Of a stretch of 26,367 nucleotides of DNA, positions 18,065 through 25,938 are shown in pieces (within the stretch, counting starts at the first letter, position 1; each line of letters opens with the position of its first letter). The translations under genes were made by a program, and so were the position numbers. The notes below the pieces were generated by a model, which was not told where the DNA came from, ran no database searches, and saw only the letters and a program-made list of their open reading frames with translations. Origin of the DNA: Vulcanimicrobiota bacterium (GTDB lineage Bacteria > Eremiobacterota > Eremiobacteria > Baltobacterales > Baltobacteraceae); assembly GCA_028287545.1 (NCBI GenBank), contig JAQBPL010000212.1, positions 1-26,367 on the forward strand. Reading direction: 5' to 3'.

Positions 18065-19393
18065 GTGCAGCCGCCGACGACGCCGATGACGCCCTTTCGA
18101 GGACGCGAGTCGCTGCGCGTCCGCGGCGAGCGCGCGACCTTCGTCTGGACGCTCCTCTCGCTTCCGCTGAGCATCCTCGTCATCGGCGCCGTGCTGCAGC
18201 ACCAGATCACGTATTCGCAGCTGGCCTTGCTCGTCGTCGTCGCGATGGTGTACGTCGCGTTCGCTCGCGGCCGACTGCTCGGCGGGGGCCTGCGCGTCCA
18301 CGCCGGACAGTTCGCGCACGTGCACGCGGTCGTCGAAGAGTGCGCGCGGATGCTCCGCATGCCGGCGCCGCACGTGTTCGTGCGCGACGATCCGTTCGTC
18401 CCGGTGGTGGGGATCGGCATCGGCGCGCCGTACGCGATCGTGATCTCGGCGCAGTTCGTCGAGCACTTCAGCGACGACGAATTGCGCTTTCTCGTCGGCC
18501 GCGAGCTCGGGCACATCGCCTCGGGAAACACGCGCTTCACGTCGCTGCTCAGTTCGAACGGCCGCGAAAACGGCGTGATCGCGGTCGCGTTCGGTGCGTG
18601 GCTGCGCAAGATCGACTACACGGCCGACCGGGTGGGCCTGCTGTGCTGCGGATCGCTCGACGCGGCGCTCCGCGCGATCGCCGTCTCGACGTTCCACTCG
18701 GTCGGCCGCAAAATCGACCTGGGCGCGTTCGCCGAGCAGCTCAAAGAGCTCAACGCGGAGCCGTCCCTGCGCATGGCCGAGTGGACCGCGTCGACGCCGT
18801 ACGCGACGAACCGCATCGCGGCGCTGCACCGTTTCGCCCGTGACCCGCTCTACCTGACCTGGTCGAAACGCTTCGCCGCGAACGCGGCCGCGTCGAGCGT
18901 GACGGAGACGAGCGGCCCCGCCTACGCAGGTTTCGGCCGGCGCGCGTGGGCGCTTGCGATCGACGTGGTCGTCATCCAAACGCTGATTCCGGCGGTCAAC
19001 CTGCTGACGCGGCCCCATACGTCGGGCTCCGCCCGGGTCGCCAAAGCACTCGCCGCCGACAAGGACACCGCCGGGATCGCGCAAGCGCTCACGATCGCCC
19101 AGATACCGCAGCTCGCCCACGACACCGTCTTGTGGCTCGCGTTCCTCGCATACGTCGTCGTGCTCGTCGCGCTGGCGGGTCAGACGTTCGGGATGATGGT
19201 CTCCGATCTGCGCGTCGTCGGCGTCGACCACGGCACGCGGATCGGCTTGCGCCGCGCGGTCGGACGATACGTCTCTTTTCTAGTGAGTTTGTGCGTGCTC
19301 GTCGGCTGGTGGTCGATCTTCCGCCGCGTGCAGCCCTTCGAGCAGTGGTCGCGAACCCGCCTCGTCAGCGGAGGCGCCGCCGTTCGTTCGTAG
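18065..19393 (+). CDS. Membrane protein: M48-like peptidase domain with damaged zinc motif, fused to RDD domain
   Basis: A 442-residue protein. Two membrane helices (about 28-68) precede an M48/Ste24-like domain. In that family zinc is held by HExxH and a later Glu; here the first motif reads R146-E-L-G-H150 and the second ligand position is D184 in DYTADRVGLL. With His replaced by Arg the domain is probably inactive or acts in another way. Typical surroundings (FVEHFSDDELRFLVG, IASGNTRF) are kept, so the change is not a gene breakdown. Residues about 295-430 are an RDD domain (AYAGFGRRAWALAIDVVVI, GQTFGMMVSDLRVVGVD) with further helices. GTG at 18065 follows AAGGGGG by four bases. The 3' 114 bases overlap the convergent YihY gene. 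It follows the binding-protein gene by nine bases. Confidence 0.8.
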   Translation: MQPPTTPMTPFRGRESLRVRGERATFVWTLLSLPLSILVIGAVLQHQITYSQLALLVVVAMVYVAFARGRLLGGGLRVHAGQFAHVHAVVEECARMLRMPAPHVFVRDDPFVPVVGIGIGAPYAIVISAQFVEHFSDDELRFLVGRELGHIASGNTRFTSLLSSNGRENGVIAVAFGAWLRKIDYTADRVGLLCCGSLDAALRAIAVSTFHSVGRKIDLGAFAEQLKELNAEPSLRMAEWTASTPYATNRIAALHRFARDPLYLTWSKRFAANAAASSVTETSGPAYAGFGRRAWALAIDVVVIQTLIPAVNLLTRPHTSGSARVAKALAADKDTAGIAQALTIAQIPQLAHDTVLWLAFLAYVVVLVALAGQTFGMMVSDLRVVGVDHGTRIGLRRAVGRYVSFLVSLCVLVGWWSIFRRVQPFEQWSRTRLVSGGAAVRS

Positions 19394-20275
19394 CGCGCTG
19401 CGGCCTTCCGCGTGGGAGCCGTGGCGCTCGGCGTACGTGCGGGTGAACTCCGCGCCGAGCAGCAGGATCAGCGCCGAGTAGTAGACCCACAGCAGCAGCA
19501 CGACGAGCGAACCCGCCGCTCCGTAGCCCGACGCGACGCCGGCATGCGCCAGGTACAGCGCGATGAGACTCTGGCCGGCGACGAACAAGACGGCGGTGAC
19601 GACGGCGCCGACCCGCACGTCGCGCCACGCGATGTCCACGTCGGGGAGGTACTTGTACATCACCGCGAAGAGCACGGCGATCAGCGCGATCGAAACGACC
19701 CAATTCACCACGGTGAACAGCAGGCCGGCGCCGGGGAACGGGAGCAGCGCGACCAGACGCGTCGAAACGATGCCGATCCCGGCGTTGACGACGGACGTCA
19801 CCAGCAGCAGGAACGCGATGGCGAGCAGCATCCCGAACGACGCGAGGCGCTCGCGGATCGCGAGCACGAGCCCTCTCTTCGGCGGCTGCGCGTCCCATAC
19901 GGTGTTGAGCGCGTCCTGCAGCGCGGCGAAGAGCCCGAGCGCACCGACGATCAGCAGAATCCACCCCACGATCTGCGCGAAGATCGATTGCCCCGGCTTG
20001 GCGAACGCGGCCGTCACCATCTCGCGCACCGTGTCGGCCGCTTCCTTACCGGCCGAGCTTTGGATCGCGGCGAGCATGCGGTCCTCGACGACGTGGTGAC
20101 CGTGCCCGGTTCCGCTTGCCACCCCGATCGCGTAACCGGCGATCGCGATGATCACGATGAACACCGGCGCGATCGCGAAGATCGTCGTATACGACAGCGC
20201 GGCGGCGAGGCGCGGCACCTTGTCGGCATTGAAGCGTCTGAACGTGGTCTTGAGCAGGCTGACGTCGAGATGCAT
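19280..20275 (-). CDS. YihY/BrkB-family inner-membrane protein
   Basis: A 331-residue membrane protein with six predicted helices. The family signature is clear: RLAAALSYTTIFAIAPVFIV near the start, then ALGLFAALQDALNTVWD and ERLASFGMLLAIAFLLLV. These are followed by VMYKYLPDVDIAWRDVRVGA, and then ASGYGAAGSLVVLLLWVYYSALILLLGAEFTR near the end. Function in the family is unsettled; ribonuclease BN was an early misassignment, and lipid or solute transport has been suggested. The hydrophilic C-terminal tail (about 275-331) is rich in Glu, Ala and His. The last 38 codons overlap, on the opposite strand, the end of the M48-RDD gene. Confidence 0.9.
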   Translation of the reverse strand: MHLDVSLLKTTFRRFNADKVPRLAAALSYTTIFAIAPVFIVIIAIAGYAIGVASGTGHGHHVVEDRMLAAIQSSAGKEAADTVREMVTAAFAKPGQSIFAQIVGWILLIVGALGLFAALQDALNTVWDAQPPKRGLVLAIRERLASFGMLLAIAFLLLVTSVVNAGIGIVSTRLVALLPFPGAGLLFTVVNWVVSIALIAVLFAVMYKYLPDVDIAWRDVRVGAVVTAVLFVAGQSLIALYLAHAGVASGYGAAGSLVVLLLWVYYSALILLLGAEFTRTYAERHGSHAEGRSALRTNGGASADEAGSRPLLEGLHAAEDRPPADEHAQTH

Positions 20276-20314
20276 TCGCAGCGATCCGTACCCACCGCGG
20301 AGCGCCGCGATTCA

Positions 20315-20340
20315 GCATTGGCCCTCGGCATTGACCCTCG
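20315..20340. repeat. Tandem 13-base repeat before the SRPBCC gene
   Basis: GCATTGGCCCTCG (20315-20327) is followed at once by GCATTGACCCTCG (20328-20340), differing at one base. It lies between the divergent YihY and SRPBCC genes. The second copy contains TTGACC, 14 bases before TATGCT; this spacing is short for a normal promoter, so the repeat may be a regulator site or a chance duplication. Confidence 0.4.
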
Positions 20341-20387
20341 GCGGCGCGGGTATGCTGTTAATCCGCAACGACAGCAGAGGGGTTCGC

Positions 20388-21023
20388 ATGGCGGAGCACA
20401 GCGCTTCGGTTACGGTCAACGCGCCGGTGCACCAGGTGTATCAGCTCTACACGCACTTCAACGATTATCCGAAGTTCATGACGTTCGTGAAGGAAGTGAC
20501 CTACCTGGATGACCAGCGCAGCCACTGGGTCGCCGACGTGATCGGGCGGCACGAATGGGATGCGGTGAACGAGGACTGGATCCCCGACCGGCAGATCGGC
20601 TGGCGTTCGGTCGATGGGGTTTCGAACAGCGGCCGGGTGACGTTCGAGCCGGTGGGCACGGACCGCGCGCGCGTGACGGTCGAGGTCGACTACCAGCCGC
20701 CGGCCGGAGTGCTGGGCAGTCTCGGCGAGGCGCTCGGCGCAGGCGGGGAGTTCGAACGGCGCCTGCGGCACGATCTGGGGCACTTCGCGAAGATGGTCGA
20801 GCAGGCGCCCCCCGGCGCGCTCGACCCGACGTCGTCGGCGTACTTGTTCCACGACGAGAGCGCGGCCGCGCGCGGCGAGACGACGCAGGCCCAAGACGAG
20901 TCGATGGGGATGGTCGAGGACGCGGCCCGCGAGGCCCGTCACGTGCCGACCACCAGCGAGACGGCGACCGAGGAGACGGTGCCGCCGGTCCCCGGCACGA
21001 CGCGCGGCCGCGAACTAACCTAA
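20388..21023 (+). CDS. SRPBCC / polyketide-cyclase-like protein
   Basis: A 211-residue soluble protein. Residues 1-150 are a START/SRPBCC domain of the cyclase/dehydrase type (SVTVNAPVHQVYQLYTHFNDYPKFMTFVKEV, HEWDAVNEDWIPDRQIGWRSVDG, VTFEPVGTDRARVTVEVDYQPP, LRHDLGHFAKMVE). This fold binds small hydrophobic molecules. The last ~60 residues are a low-complexity acidic, Thr/Pro-rich tail without obvious structure. The start is well set by AGAGGGG (20376-20382), five bases before the ATG; the in-frame frame to the left is not used. Its stop overlaps the stop of a tiny acidic gene on the other strand by four bases. Ligand unknown. Confidence 0.85.
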   Translation: MAEHSASVTVNAPVHQVYQLYTHFNDYPKFMTFVKEVTYLDDQRSHWVADVIGRHEWDAVNEDWIPDRQIGWRSVDGVSNSGRVTFEPVGTDRARVTVEVDYQPPAGVLGSLGEALGAGGEFERRLRHDLGHFAKMVEQAPPGALDPTSSAYLFHDESAAARGETTQAQDESMGMVEDAAREARHVPTTSETATEETVPPVPGTTRGRELT

Positions 21024-21208
21024 GGCGCGCCGTCTACGTCTTCGTCGTCGTCGTCTTCTTCGTCGTCATCGTCGTCGTCATCGTCGTCATCGTCGTCGTC
21101 GACGACGTCCGGGTCGAGTCGCTCGCTCGCCGCCTCTTCGTCGCGTTTGGCCGGTGAGGGGTAGCGCTCTTCGGTGAGGTCGTCCTCGTAGAGATCGCGG
21201 CGTTCCAT
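21020..21208 (-). CDS. Small protein with a run of 13 aspartates
   Basis: A 62-residue acidic protein. Residues 1-35 are mixed (MERRDLYEDDLTEERYPSP, KRDEEAASERLDP), then Asp dominates: 13 in a row followed by EEDDDDED. The stretch is encoded by a GAC/GAT triplet run at 21041-21100. The start has no strong ribosome site, so the assignment rests on the sensible N-terminal half and on the stop. It converges with the SRPBCC gene (four-base overlap) and diverges from the quinone oxidoreductase gene 66 bases away. Such tails can bind metal ions or basic proteins. Function unknown. Confidence 0.5.
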   Translation of the reverse strand: MERRDLYEDDLTEERYPSPAKRDEEAASERLDPDVVDDDDDDDDDDDDDEEDDDDEDVDGAP

Positions 21209-21274
21209 CTTCGAGATGTACCACCGCCGCGCCGGCCGGAAACCGCCGCCTTGCTTTCGCGGTCCACAGACGTT

Positions 21275-22246
21275 GTGAACGCGATCCAAATCGACCGCAA
21301 CGGCGGTCCCGAAGTGCTCCAGCTCGTCGACGTTGCGACGCCCGCGCCGGGCCCCGGCCAGGTGCTCGTGCGGCAAAGTGCCGCCGGGATCAACTACGTC
21401 GACGTCTACCAGCGCACCGGTCTCTACAAGGTGCCGCTGCCGTTCATCGTCGGACGCGAAGGCGCAGGGGTGGTCGAAGCGATCGGCGAGAGCGTCACGG
21501 GCGTAAAGGTGGGCGACCGGGTCGCGTACACGCATCTCGCCGGCGGCGGCTACGCGCAGGCCAACGTCGTCGACGCGCGCTGGCTGATTCCGATCCCGAG
21601 CGGCATCGATGACGCCACGGCGTGCGCGCTGATGCTGCAGGGCATCACGGCGCAATACCTCGCGACCGACACGTTCGTACTGCGGCCCGGACACGTCGCG
21701 CTGGTGCATGCCGCGGCGGGCGGCGTCGGCGCTCTGCTGGTGCAGATCGCCAAAGCGCGCGGCGCGCGCGTCATCGCGACCGTGGGCACCGCAGAGAAAG
21801 CGAGGCTCGCGCGCGAGGCGGGCGCCGACGATACGATCGTCTACGCCCAGACCGACTTCGCCGAGGCGACGCGCGCGCTGGTCGGCGAACACGGCGTCGA
21901 CGTCGCCTACGACTCGGTCGGTCGGGACACGTGGGAACGCTCGCTGAGCCTGCTGCGTCCGCGGGGCATGCTGGTGCTGTACGGAGCGGCTAGTGGTCCG
22001 GTGCCGGCGATCGAGCCCGCAAGACTCATGGCCGCCGGCTCGCTGTATCTCACCCGTCCGACCGCCGGCGACTACATGCGCACGCGCGAAGAACTGCTGG
22101 AGCGCGCGCGCGACCTCTTCAGCCTCGTCGAAGCGGGGAGACTTCGGCCGCGCGTCGGCGCGACGTATCCGCTCGCGGACGCGGCGCAAGCGCATCGCGA
22201 CCTGGAAGCGCGCGCGACGACCGGAAAGCTGATCCTTACGCCGTAA
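21275..22246 (+). CDS. NADPH:quinone oxidoreductase, QorA-like
   Basis: A 323-residue zinc-independent medium-chain dehydrogenase. The start NAIQIDRNGGPEVLQLVDV is characteristic, as are GINYVDVYQRTGLY, the cofactor loop AAAGGVG (146-152), LMLQGITAQYL, and ASGPVPAIEP near the end. The expected role is NADPH-dependent one- or two-electron reduction of quinones or reactive enones in the cytoplasm. GTG at 21275 is chosen, since the upstream TTG adds eight residues that do not match the family. It overlaps the end of the opposite PNPOx-like gene by 11 bases. Confidence 0.92.
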   Translation: MNAIQIDRNGGPEVLQLVDVATPAPGPGQVLVRQSAAGINYVDVYQRTGLYKVPLPFIVGREGAGVVEAIGESVTGVKVGDRVAYTHLAGGGYAQANVVDARWLIPIPSGIDDATACALMLQGITAQYLATDTFVLRPGHVALVHAAAGGVGALLVQIAKARGARVIATVGTAEKARLAREAGADDTIVYAQTDFAEATRALVGEHGVDVAYDSVGRDTWERSLSLLRPRGMLVLYGAASGPVPAIEPARLMAAGSLYLTRPTAGDYMRTREELLERARDLFSLVEAGRLRPRVGATYPLADAAQAHRDLEARATTGKLILTP

Positions 22247-22859
22247 GACGCGGCGCCGCGACGCCAGGCGCGGTCGTCGCGTCGGCTTGCGGCGCGCCTT
22301 TGGCGAGCGTCAGCGGGATCACGCCGCCCCACACGCCGGGCAGATGATCTTCGGGCGCATCCTTCGGCCCGCCGGCGCGAATCTTCGCCGAGAACGTCGC
22401 GAGCGGGATCGCGACGACCGCCGTCGCGAGCAGTTCGCCGTCGTCCATCGCGCGCAGCTCGGCGCGACGGCCCGGGAGAAGCTGATCGACGAGTGCGTCG
22501 AGAAAGCGCGCCTTCTCTTCGGGATCGTCGACGACGCGCGCGACGCCGTGCACCGCCGCCGAGCGGTAATTCATCGACGAGTGGAACGCGCTGCGCGCGA
22601 GGACCAAGCCGTCGAGATGCGTCACCGTCGCGCAGACCGGCGTTCCGTGCGCGATCAGCGAGAGGATGCCGGCGCGGGTCGAGCCGTGCAGGACGAGCTC
22701 GTCCCCGACTCGCGCGCAGGCCATCGGAATCACCGCGGGCGCTCCGTCGACGACGACGCCGACGTGCGCGACGTACGCGGCATCGAGGATCGCGTCGAGC
22801 GCGGCACGGTCGTATGAGGCGCGTTCGGCGAGCCGGGTGATGCGGGTCGGTGCGGGCAT
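22236..22859 (-). CDS. PNPOx-like FMN-binding protein
   Basis: A 207-residue protein of the pyridoxamine-5'-phosphate-oxidase-like split-barrel fold (flavin-nucleotide-binding type). Recognisable parts are ITRLAERASYDRAALDAILD, AHVGVVVDGAPAVIPMACARVGDELVLHGS, TPVCATVTHLDGLVLARSAFHSSMNYRSAAVHG and IRAGGPKD. It probably binds FMN or F420; its substrate is not clear. It lies 14 bases downstream of the MocR-type regulator on the same strand. That pairing is common and suggests a link to vitamin B6 or to its regulator's ligand. The end overlaps the QorA-like gene by 11 bases. Confidence 0.88.
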   Translation of the reverse strand: MPAPTRITRLAERASYDRAALDAILDAAYVAHVGVVVDGAPAVIPMACARVGDELVLHGSTRAGILSLIAHGTPVCATVTHLDGLVLARSAFHSSMNYRSAAVHGVARVVDDPEEKARFLDALVDQLLPGRRAELRAMDDGELLATAVVAIPLATFSAKIRAGGPKDAPEDHLPGVWGGVIPLTLAKGAPQADATTAPGVAAPRLTA

Positions 22860-22873
22860 GGGTCGATCTTACG

Positions 22874-24340
22874 TCAGCGCGGCGCCCCGGTCGAGAGCCG
22901 ATCCGTGCGCTGGGGCCGGTGCCGCACGGCGTCGTAGGCCTCGGCAAGACGCTCGACCGCGCGCGCGATCGCGGGTGGTTCGCCGTTCGCGAAGCCCAGC
23001 ACGAGCCCGCTCGGGCCGCCCGGCGCGGCGGCATACCGAGAGAGCGCCGGCGCGATGACGCCGCGTTTTTCGGCCGCCGCACTCAAGGCGGCGTCGTCAC
23101 CCTCGAAGCGCGCCGTCAGATGCAATCCGGTCGCCGCACCTTCGAGCCGCATTTCGTCGCCCAGCCGAGCCCGCAGCGCGGCGACGAGCGCGTCCCGCCG
23201 TTCGCGGTATCGAGCCGACGCGCGCCGCACGTGCAGCGCGAAATGCCCCTCGCCGACGAGCGCGGCGAGCGCGACCTGCAGCGGAAACGACGGTCCGGCC
23301 GACGTCACCGTGCGCGCCGCCCGCACCGCGTCGAGCAAGGCGCCCGGGACGACGATCCACGCCACCCGCAGCCCCGGTGCCAGCGTCTTGCTGAACGTTC
23401 CGACGTAGAGCACGCGCGCGTCGTCGAGACCTTGCAGCGCCGGCAACGGCGCGCCGTCGTACCGGAACTCGGCGTCGTAATCGTCCTCGACGACGTACGC
23501 CTGCGCCGCGCGCGCCCAGGCGAGCAGATCGAGCCGGCGCCGCAGGCCCATCACGAGGCCGCTCGGATATTGGTGCGACGGCGTGACGTACGCGAAGCGC
23601 GCCGTGCGCGGAGCGCGCGCGACGTCGAACCCTTCGCCGTCGAGCGGCACCGGGACGACGTTGCCTCCGCAGGCGGCGACGGCGTCGCGAATCGCCCCGT
23701 ATCCGGGATCCTCCACCGCGACGGCGTCGCCCGGATCGATGAGGACGTCGGAGATCAGCGCCAGCGCCGCGCGCGTCCCTTCGACGATCACGACGTTCTC
23801 GGCACCGAGCGTCACGCCGCGCGTCTGACGAAGATGCGCCGCGATCGCCTCGCGCAGCGGACGAAATCCGCACGGGTCGCCGTACATGCGCGTGTCGGGC
23901 GCATCGAGCCAGCGGTGCGCGATGCGCCGCCATGCGCCCTCCGGAAAGAGCGCCGGATCGGGGATGCCGGGCCGAAAGAGCATCGGTGCGCTGCCGGCGT
24001 CCGGATCGACGTATGCCGGCGCAGGGAGCAGGCGCCGCGCTCGCGCGGAGACGTGCGCCTGCGCCGGGACCGCGGCGCGCTCACCGCGCGCGCGCAGCGG
24101 CAGGCCGGCGGCGACGTACGTTCCCGCGCCGAGCCGCGTTTCGAGGTAGCCCTCGGCGACGAGCTGGTCGATCGCCTGCGTCACCGTGTTGCGCGAGACG
24201 CCGAGCTGCTCCGCCATCGTGCGCGAGGCGTGCAGCCGCGTTCCGCCGGCCAATTCACCGGTTAGAACCGCATCGCGCAGATGCGCCGCCAGCTGCCGGT
24301 GCAGCGCGACGCTCGAACCCCGATCCGGAAAGAACGACAC
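22874..24340 (-). CDS. MocR/PdxR-type GntR regulator with aminotransferase domain
   Basis: A 488-residue fusion. Residues 10-77 are a GntR winged helix (SSVALHRQLAAHLRDAVLTGEL, RTMAEQLGVSRNTVTQAIDQL, GYLETRLGAGTYV). Residues about 115-475 form a fold-type I aminotransferase domain, with EDDYDAEFRY (285-294) and the PLP lysine K318 in GTFSKTLAPGLR. PdxR and relatives sense pyridoxal phosphate and control B6 genes, while other MocR proteins control GABA or other amines. The adjoining PNPOx-like gene favours a B6- or FMN-linked role. GTG at 24340 is the start, directly after an in-frame TAG at 24344-24346 that ends a possible short upstream ORF. Confidence 0.92.
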   Translation of the reverse strand: MSFFPDRGSSVALHRQLAAHLRDAVLTGELAGGTRLHASRTMAEQLGVSRNTVTQAIDQLVAEGYLETRLGAGTYVAAGLPLRARGERAAVPAQAHVSARARRLLPAPAYVDPDAGSAPMLFRPGIPDPALFPEGAWRRIAHRWLDAPDTRMYGDPCGFRPLREAIAAHLRQTRGVTLGAENVVIVEGTRAALALISDVLIDPGDAVAVEDPGYGAIRDAVAACGGNVVPVPLDGEGFDVARAPRTARFAYVTPSHQYPSGLVMGLRRRLDLLAWARAAQAYVVEDDYDAEFRYDGAPLPALQGLDDARVLYVGTFSKTLAPGLRVAWIVVPGALLDAVRAARTVTSAGPSFPLQVALAALVGEGHFALHVRRASARYRERRDALVAALRARLGDEMRLEGAATGLHLTARFEGDDAALSAAAEKRGVIAPALSRYAAAPGGPSGLVLGFANGEPPAIARAVERLAEAYDAVRHRPQRTDRLSTGAPR

Positions 24341-24343
24341 CGC

Positions 24344-24502
24344 CTAGGACAGGCCGCCATAGGCGATGACGGTAAGCGACTCGGTTACAGCGTCGGCACC
24401 GACCTCCGTGTCGAGCATACGGACCGGCGTTTCGCCTCCACAGTAGGCAGGCGAGACGCCAAGCGCGCAGGCGATGTCATCGACGGTCAGGTGCAGCGTC
24501 AA
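24344..24502 (-). CDS. Possible 52-residue ORF just before the MocR gene (or gene remnant)
   Basis: A frame open from well upstream, with TTG at 24502 preceded by AGG at six bases, runs to TAG three bases before the MocR GTG and in the same frame. It contains LTVDDIACALGVSPAYC, which resembles an AraC-type helix-turn-helix, then an acidic C-terminal part. It might be a leader peptide coupled to the regulator, an eroded gene, or chance in GC-rich DNA, where long frames are common. The gap of about 220 bases between the two neighbouring genes holds no other gene I can support. Confidence 0.25.
   Translation of the reverse strand: MTLHLTVDDIACALGVSPAYCGGETPVRMLDTEVGADAVTESLTVIAYGGLS
24426..24460 (+). 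other. Strong 12-bp stem-loop in the gap between M16 and MocR genes
   Basis: GGCGTTTCGCCT (24426-24437) pairs with AGGCGAGACGCC (24449-24460) over 12 positions with one G-U wobble on the plus-strand transcript, loop 11 bases. No T-tract follows on either strand. It is the most stable structure in this region and could be an attenuator, a processing site, or a chance inverted repeat. Confidence 0.4.
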
Positions 24503-24561
24503 GCGAAGCCTGCGAAGCGCTGCCGCGCGAACGCTTTTGTGTGCATCGGGTGCAGCCGATG

Positions 24562-25938
24562 TTACACGCCGAGGGTGGGCGATCCCAGGTCCAGCGCGTC
24601 GCCGGGGATCACGCGAACCGGGTGCGTGCGCGCGAGCTCGTCGGCGAAGCGCGACGCGTCGCCGACCAGCACGATGAAATCGTCTTCGACCAGCTCGCGC
24701 GCCGCGAACGCGCGCACCGCATCGGCATCGACCGCTTGCACGCGGCGCGCGTAGAGCGAGAGCTCGTCGAGCGGAACGTCGTACAAGACGTGTTCGGAGA
24801 GCGCACCGGCGATGCCGTCGATCGTCTCGATCGAACGGAAGAAGCCGCCGGTCACCGTCGCTTTGCGTTTGACGAGATCCTCATCCGTCGCCGGCGCGTC
24901 GACGAGCGAACGCAGCGTTGCGAGCGTGACCTCCGTCGCTTCGACCGCGCGCGTGTGATCGACCAGCGTCGAGGCGGTGAAGAGTCCCGGCAGACGGCGC
25001 GCGCCCAGCGACGCGCCCGCGCCGTACGACAGCCCCCGATTGACGCGAATCTCCTGGTTGAGCCGGCCGCTGTAGCCGGACAGCACCGCCGTCGCCACCG
25101 TGCCGGCGTAGTAGTCGGGGGAACTGCGCCGGATCGTGACGCGGCCGGCGACGAGCGCGGTGCGGCCCGAATCCGGTTTGTCGACGATGACGACCTGCGC
25201 GCGCGGCGGCGGGATCGCGCCGTCGGGACGCGCCGCCTGTGCCGTATCGCCGGCGCGCCACCCGCCGAGTTCGCGCTCGGCGAGCGCGAACGCATCGTCG
25301 GGACTGATGTCGCCGCCGATCACCAGCACGGCGTCGTCGGGCCGGTAGAACCGCTCGTGAAACCAGGCGACGCGATCGCGGCCGAGCGCGGCGAGCGTCG
25401 CCGCGGTTCCGGCCAGCGGATGACCGTACGGCGCGCCGCCGTACGCGACGCGCTGCGCGGTCAGGCGCGCGACGGCGCTCGGGTTCGCATACGTCAGCGC
25501 AAGATCCGAGATCGACTTCGTGCGCACGCGTTCCACTTCGCGCGGCGTGAAGGCCGGCTGCCGAACGACTTCCTTGAGCAGCGCGAACGCCTGCGGGAAT
25601 GCCGGCGTCGTCGCGGTGACGCCCACCACCGAGGCGTCGTATCCGGAGGCGGCGTCGAGCCGCGCGCCGAGCGCGTCGATCGCCGCTGCCAAGTCGGTCG
25701 CGCTGCGCGTCGTCGTGCCCTGCGTGATCAGCGCCGCGGCGAGCGCCGAGAGGCCGGCTTCGTCTTCGCGTTCGGCGGCACCGCCGGCGCGGATCACGAG
25801 CTGTGCCGCGATCAGCGGCAGGTTGCGCAGTTCGAAGACGACGACGCGCAGCCCGTTGTCCAGCACGCGCTCGACGGGCGCGGGAAGCAGGGCATCGCGC
25901 GGCGCTCCGGCGACCGGCATCGCATGCGACGCCGTCAC
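24562..25938 (-). CDS. M16-family peptidase-like protein, non-catalytic type
   Basis: A 458-residue M16 (pitrilysin/MPP-like) protein with two similar halves. The first domain shows DNGLRVVVFELRNLPLIAAQLVIRAGG, but the zinc site HxxEH expected in the following helix is absent: the position reads AGLSALAAALITQGT. The second half has NRGLSYGAGA, with the Arg/Tyr pair that non-catalytic subunits provide to the partner. Such pairs work as heterodimers that degrade peptides. GTG at 25938 overlaps the stop of the upstream M16 gene (GTGA); an ATG at 25920 is an alternative. No signal peptide is evident, unlike many periplasmic members. Confidence 0.88.
   Translation of the reverse strand: MTASHAMPVAGAPRDALLPAPVERVLDNGLRVVVFELRNLPLIAAQLVIRAGGAAEREDEAGLSALAAALITQGTTTRSATDLAAAIDALGARLDAASGYDASVVGVTATTPAFPQAFALLKEVVRQPAFTPREVERVRTKSISDLALTYANPSAVARLTAQRVAYGGAPYGHPLAGTAATLAALGRDRVAWFHERFYRPDDAVLVIGGDISPDDAFALAERELGGWRAGDTAQAARPDGAIPPPRAQVVIVDKPDSGRTALVAGRVTIRRSSPDYYAGTVATAVLSGYSGRLNQEIRVNRGLSYGAGASLGARRLPGLFTASTLVDHTRAVEATEVTLATLRSLVDAPATDEDLVKRKATVTGGFFRSIETIDGIAGALSEHVLYDVPLDELSLYARRVQAVDADAVRAFAARELVEDDFIVLVGDASRFADELARTHPVRVIPGDALDLGSPTLGV

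Noticed and set aside
17126..19231. Minus-strand frame of 701 codons
   Set aside because: Antisense to the binding protein and the M48-RDD gene; biased composition only.
21041..21100. Triplet run as a CRISPR or satellite array
   Set aside because: It is a simple GAC/GAT codon repeat in a small frame with no spacers.
24341..24561. tRNA or other known RNA gene in the gap
   Set aside because: No cloverleaf, CCA end or T-loop sequence could be found in either strand.
24541..24563. Hairpin CATCGG/CCGATG after the M16 stop as a terminator
   Set aside because: Only six pairs and no T-tract on the minus strand.
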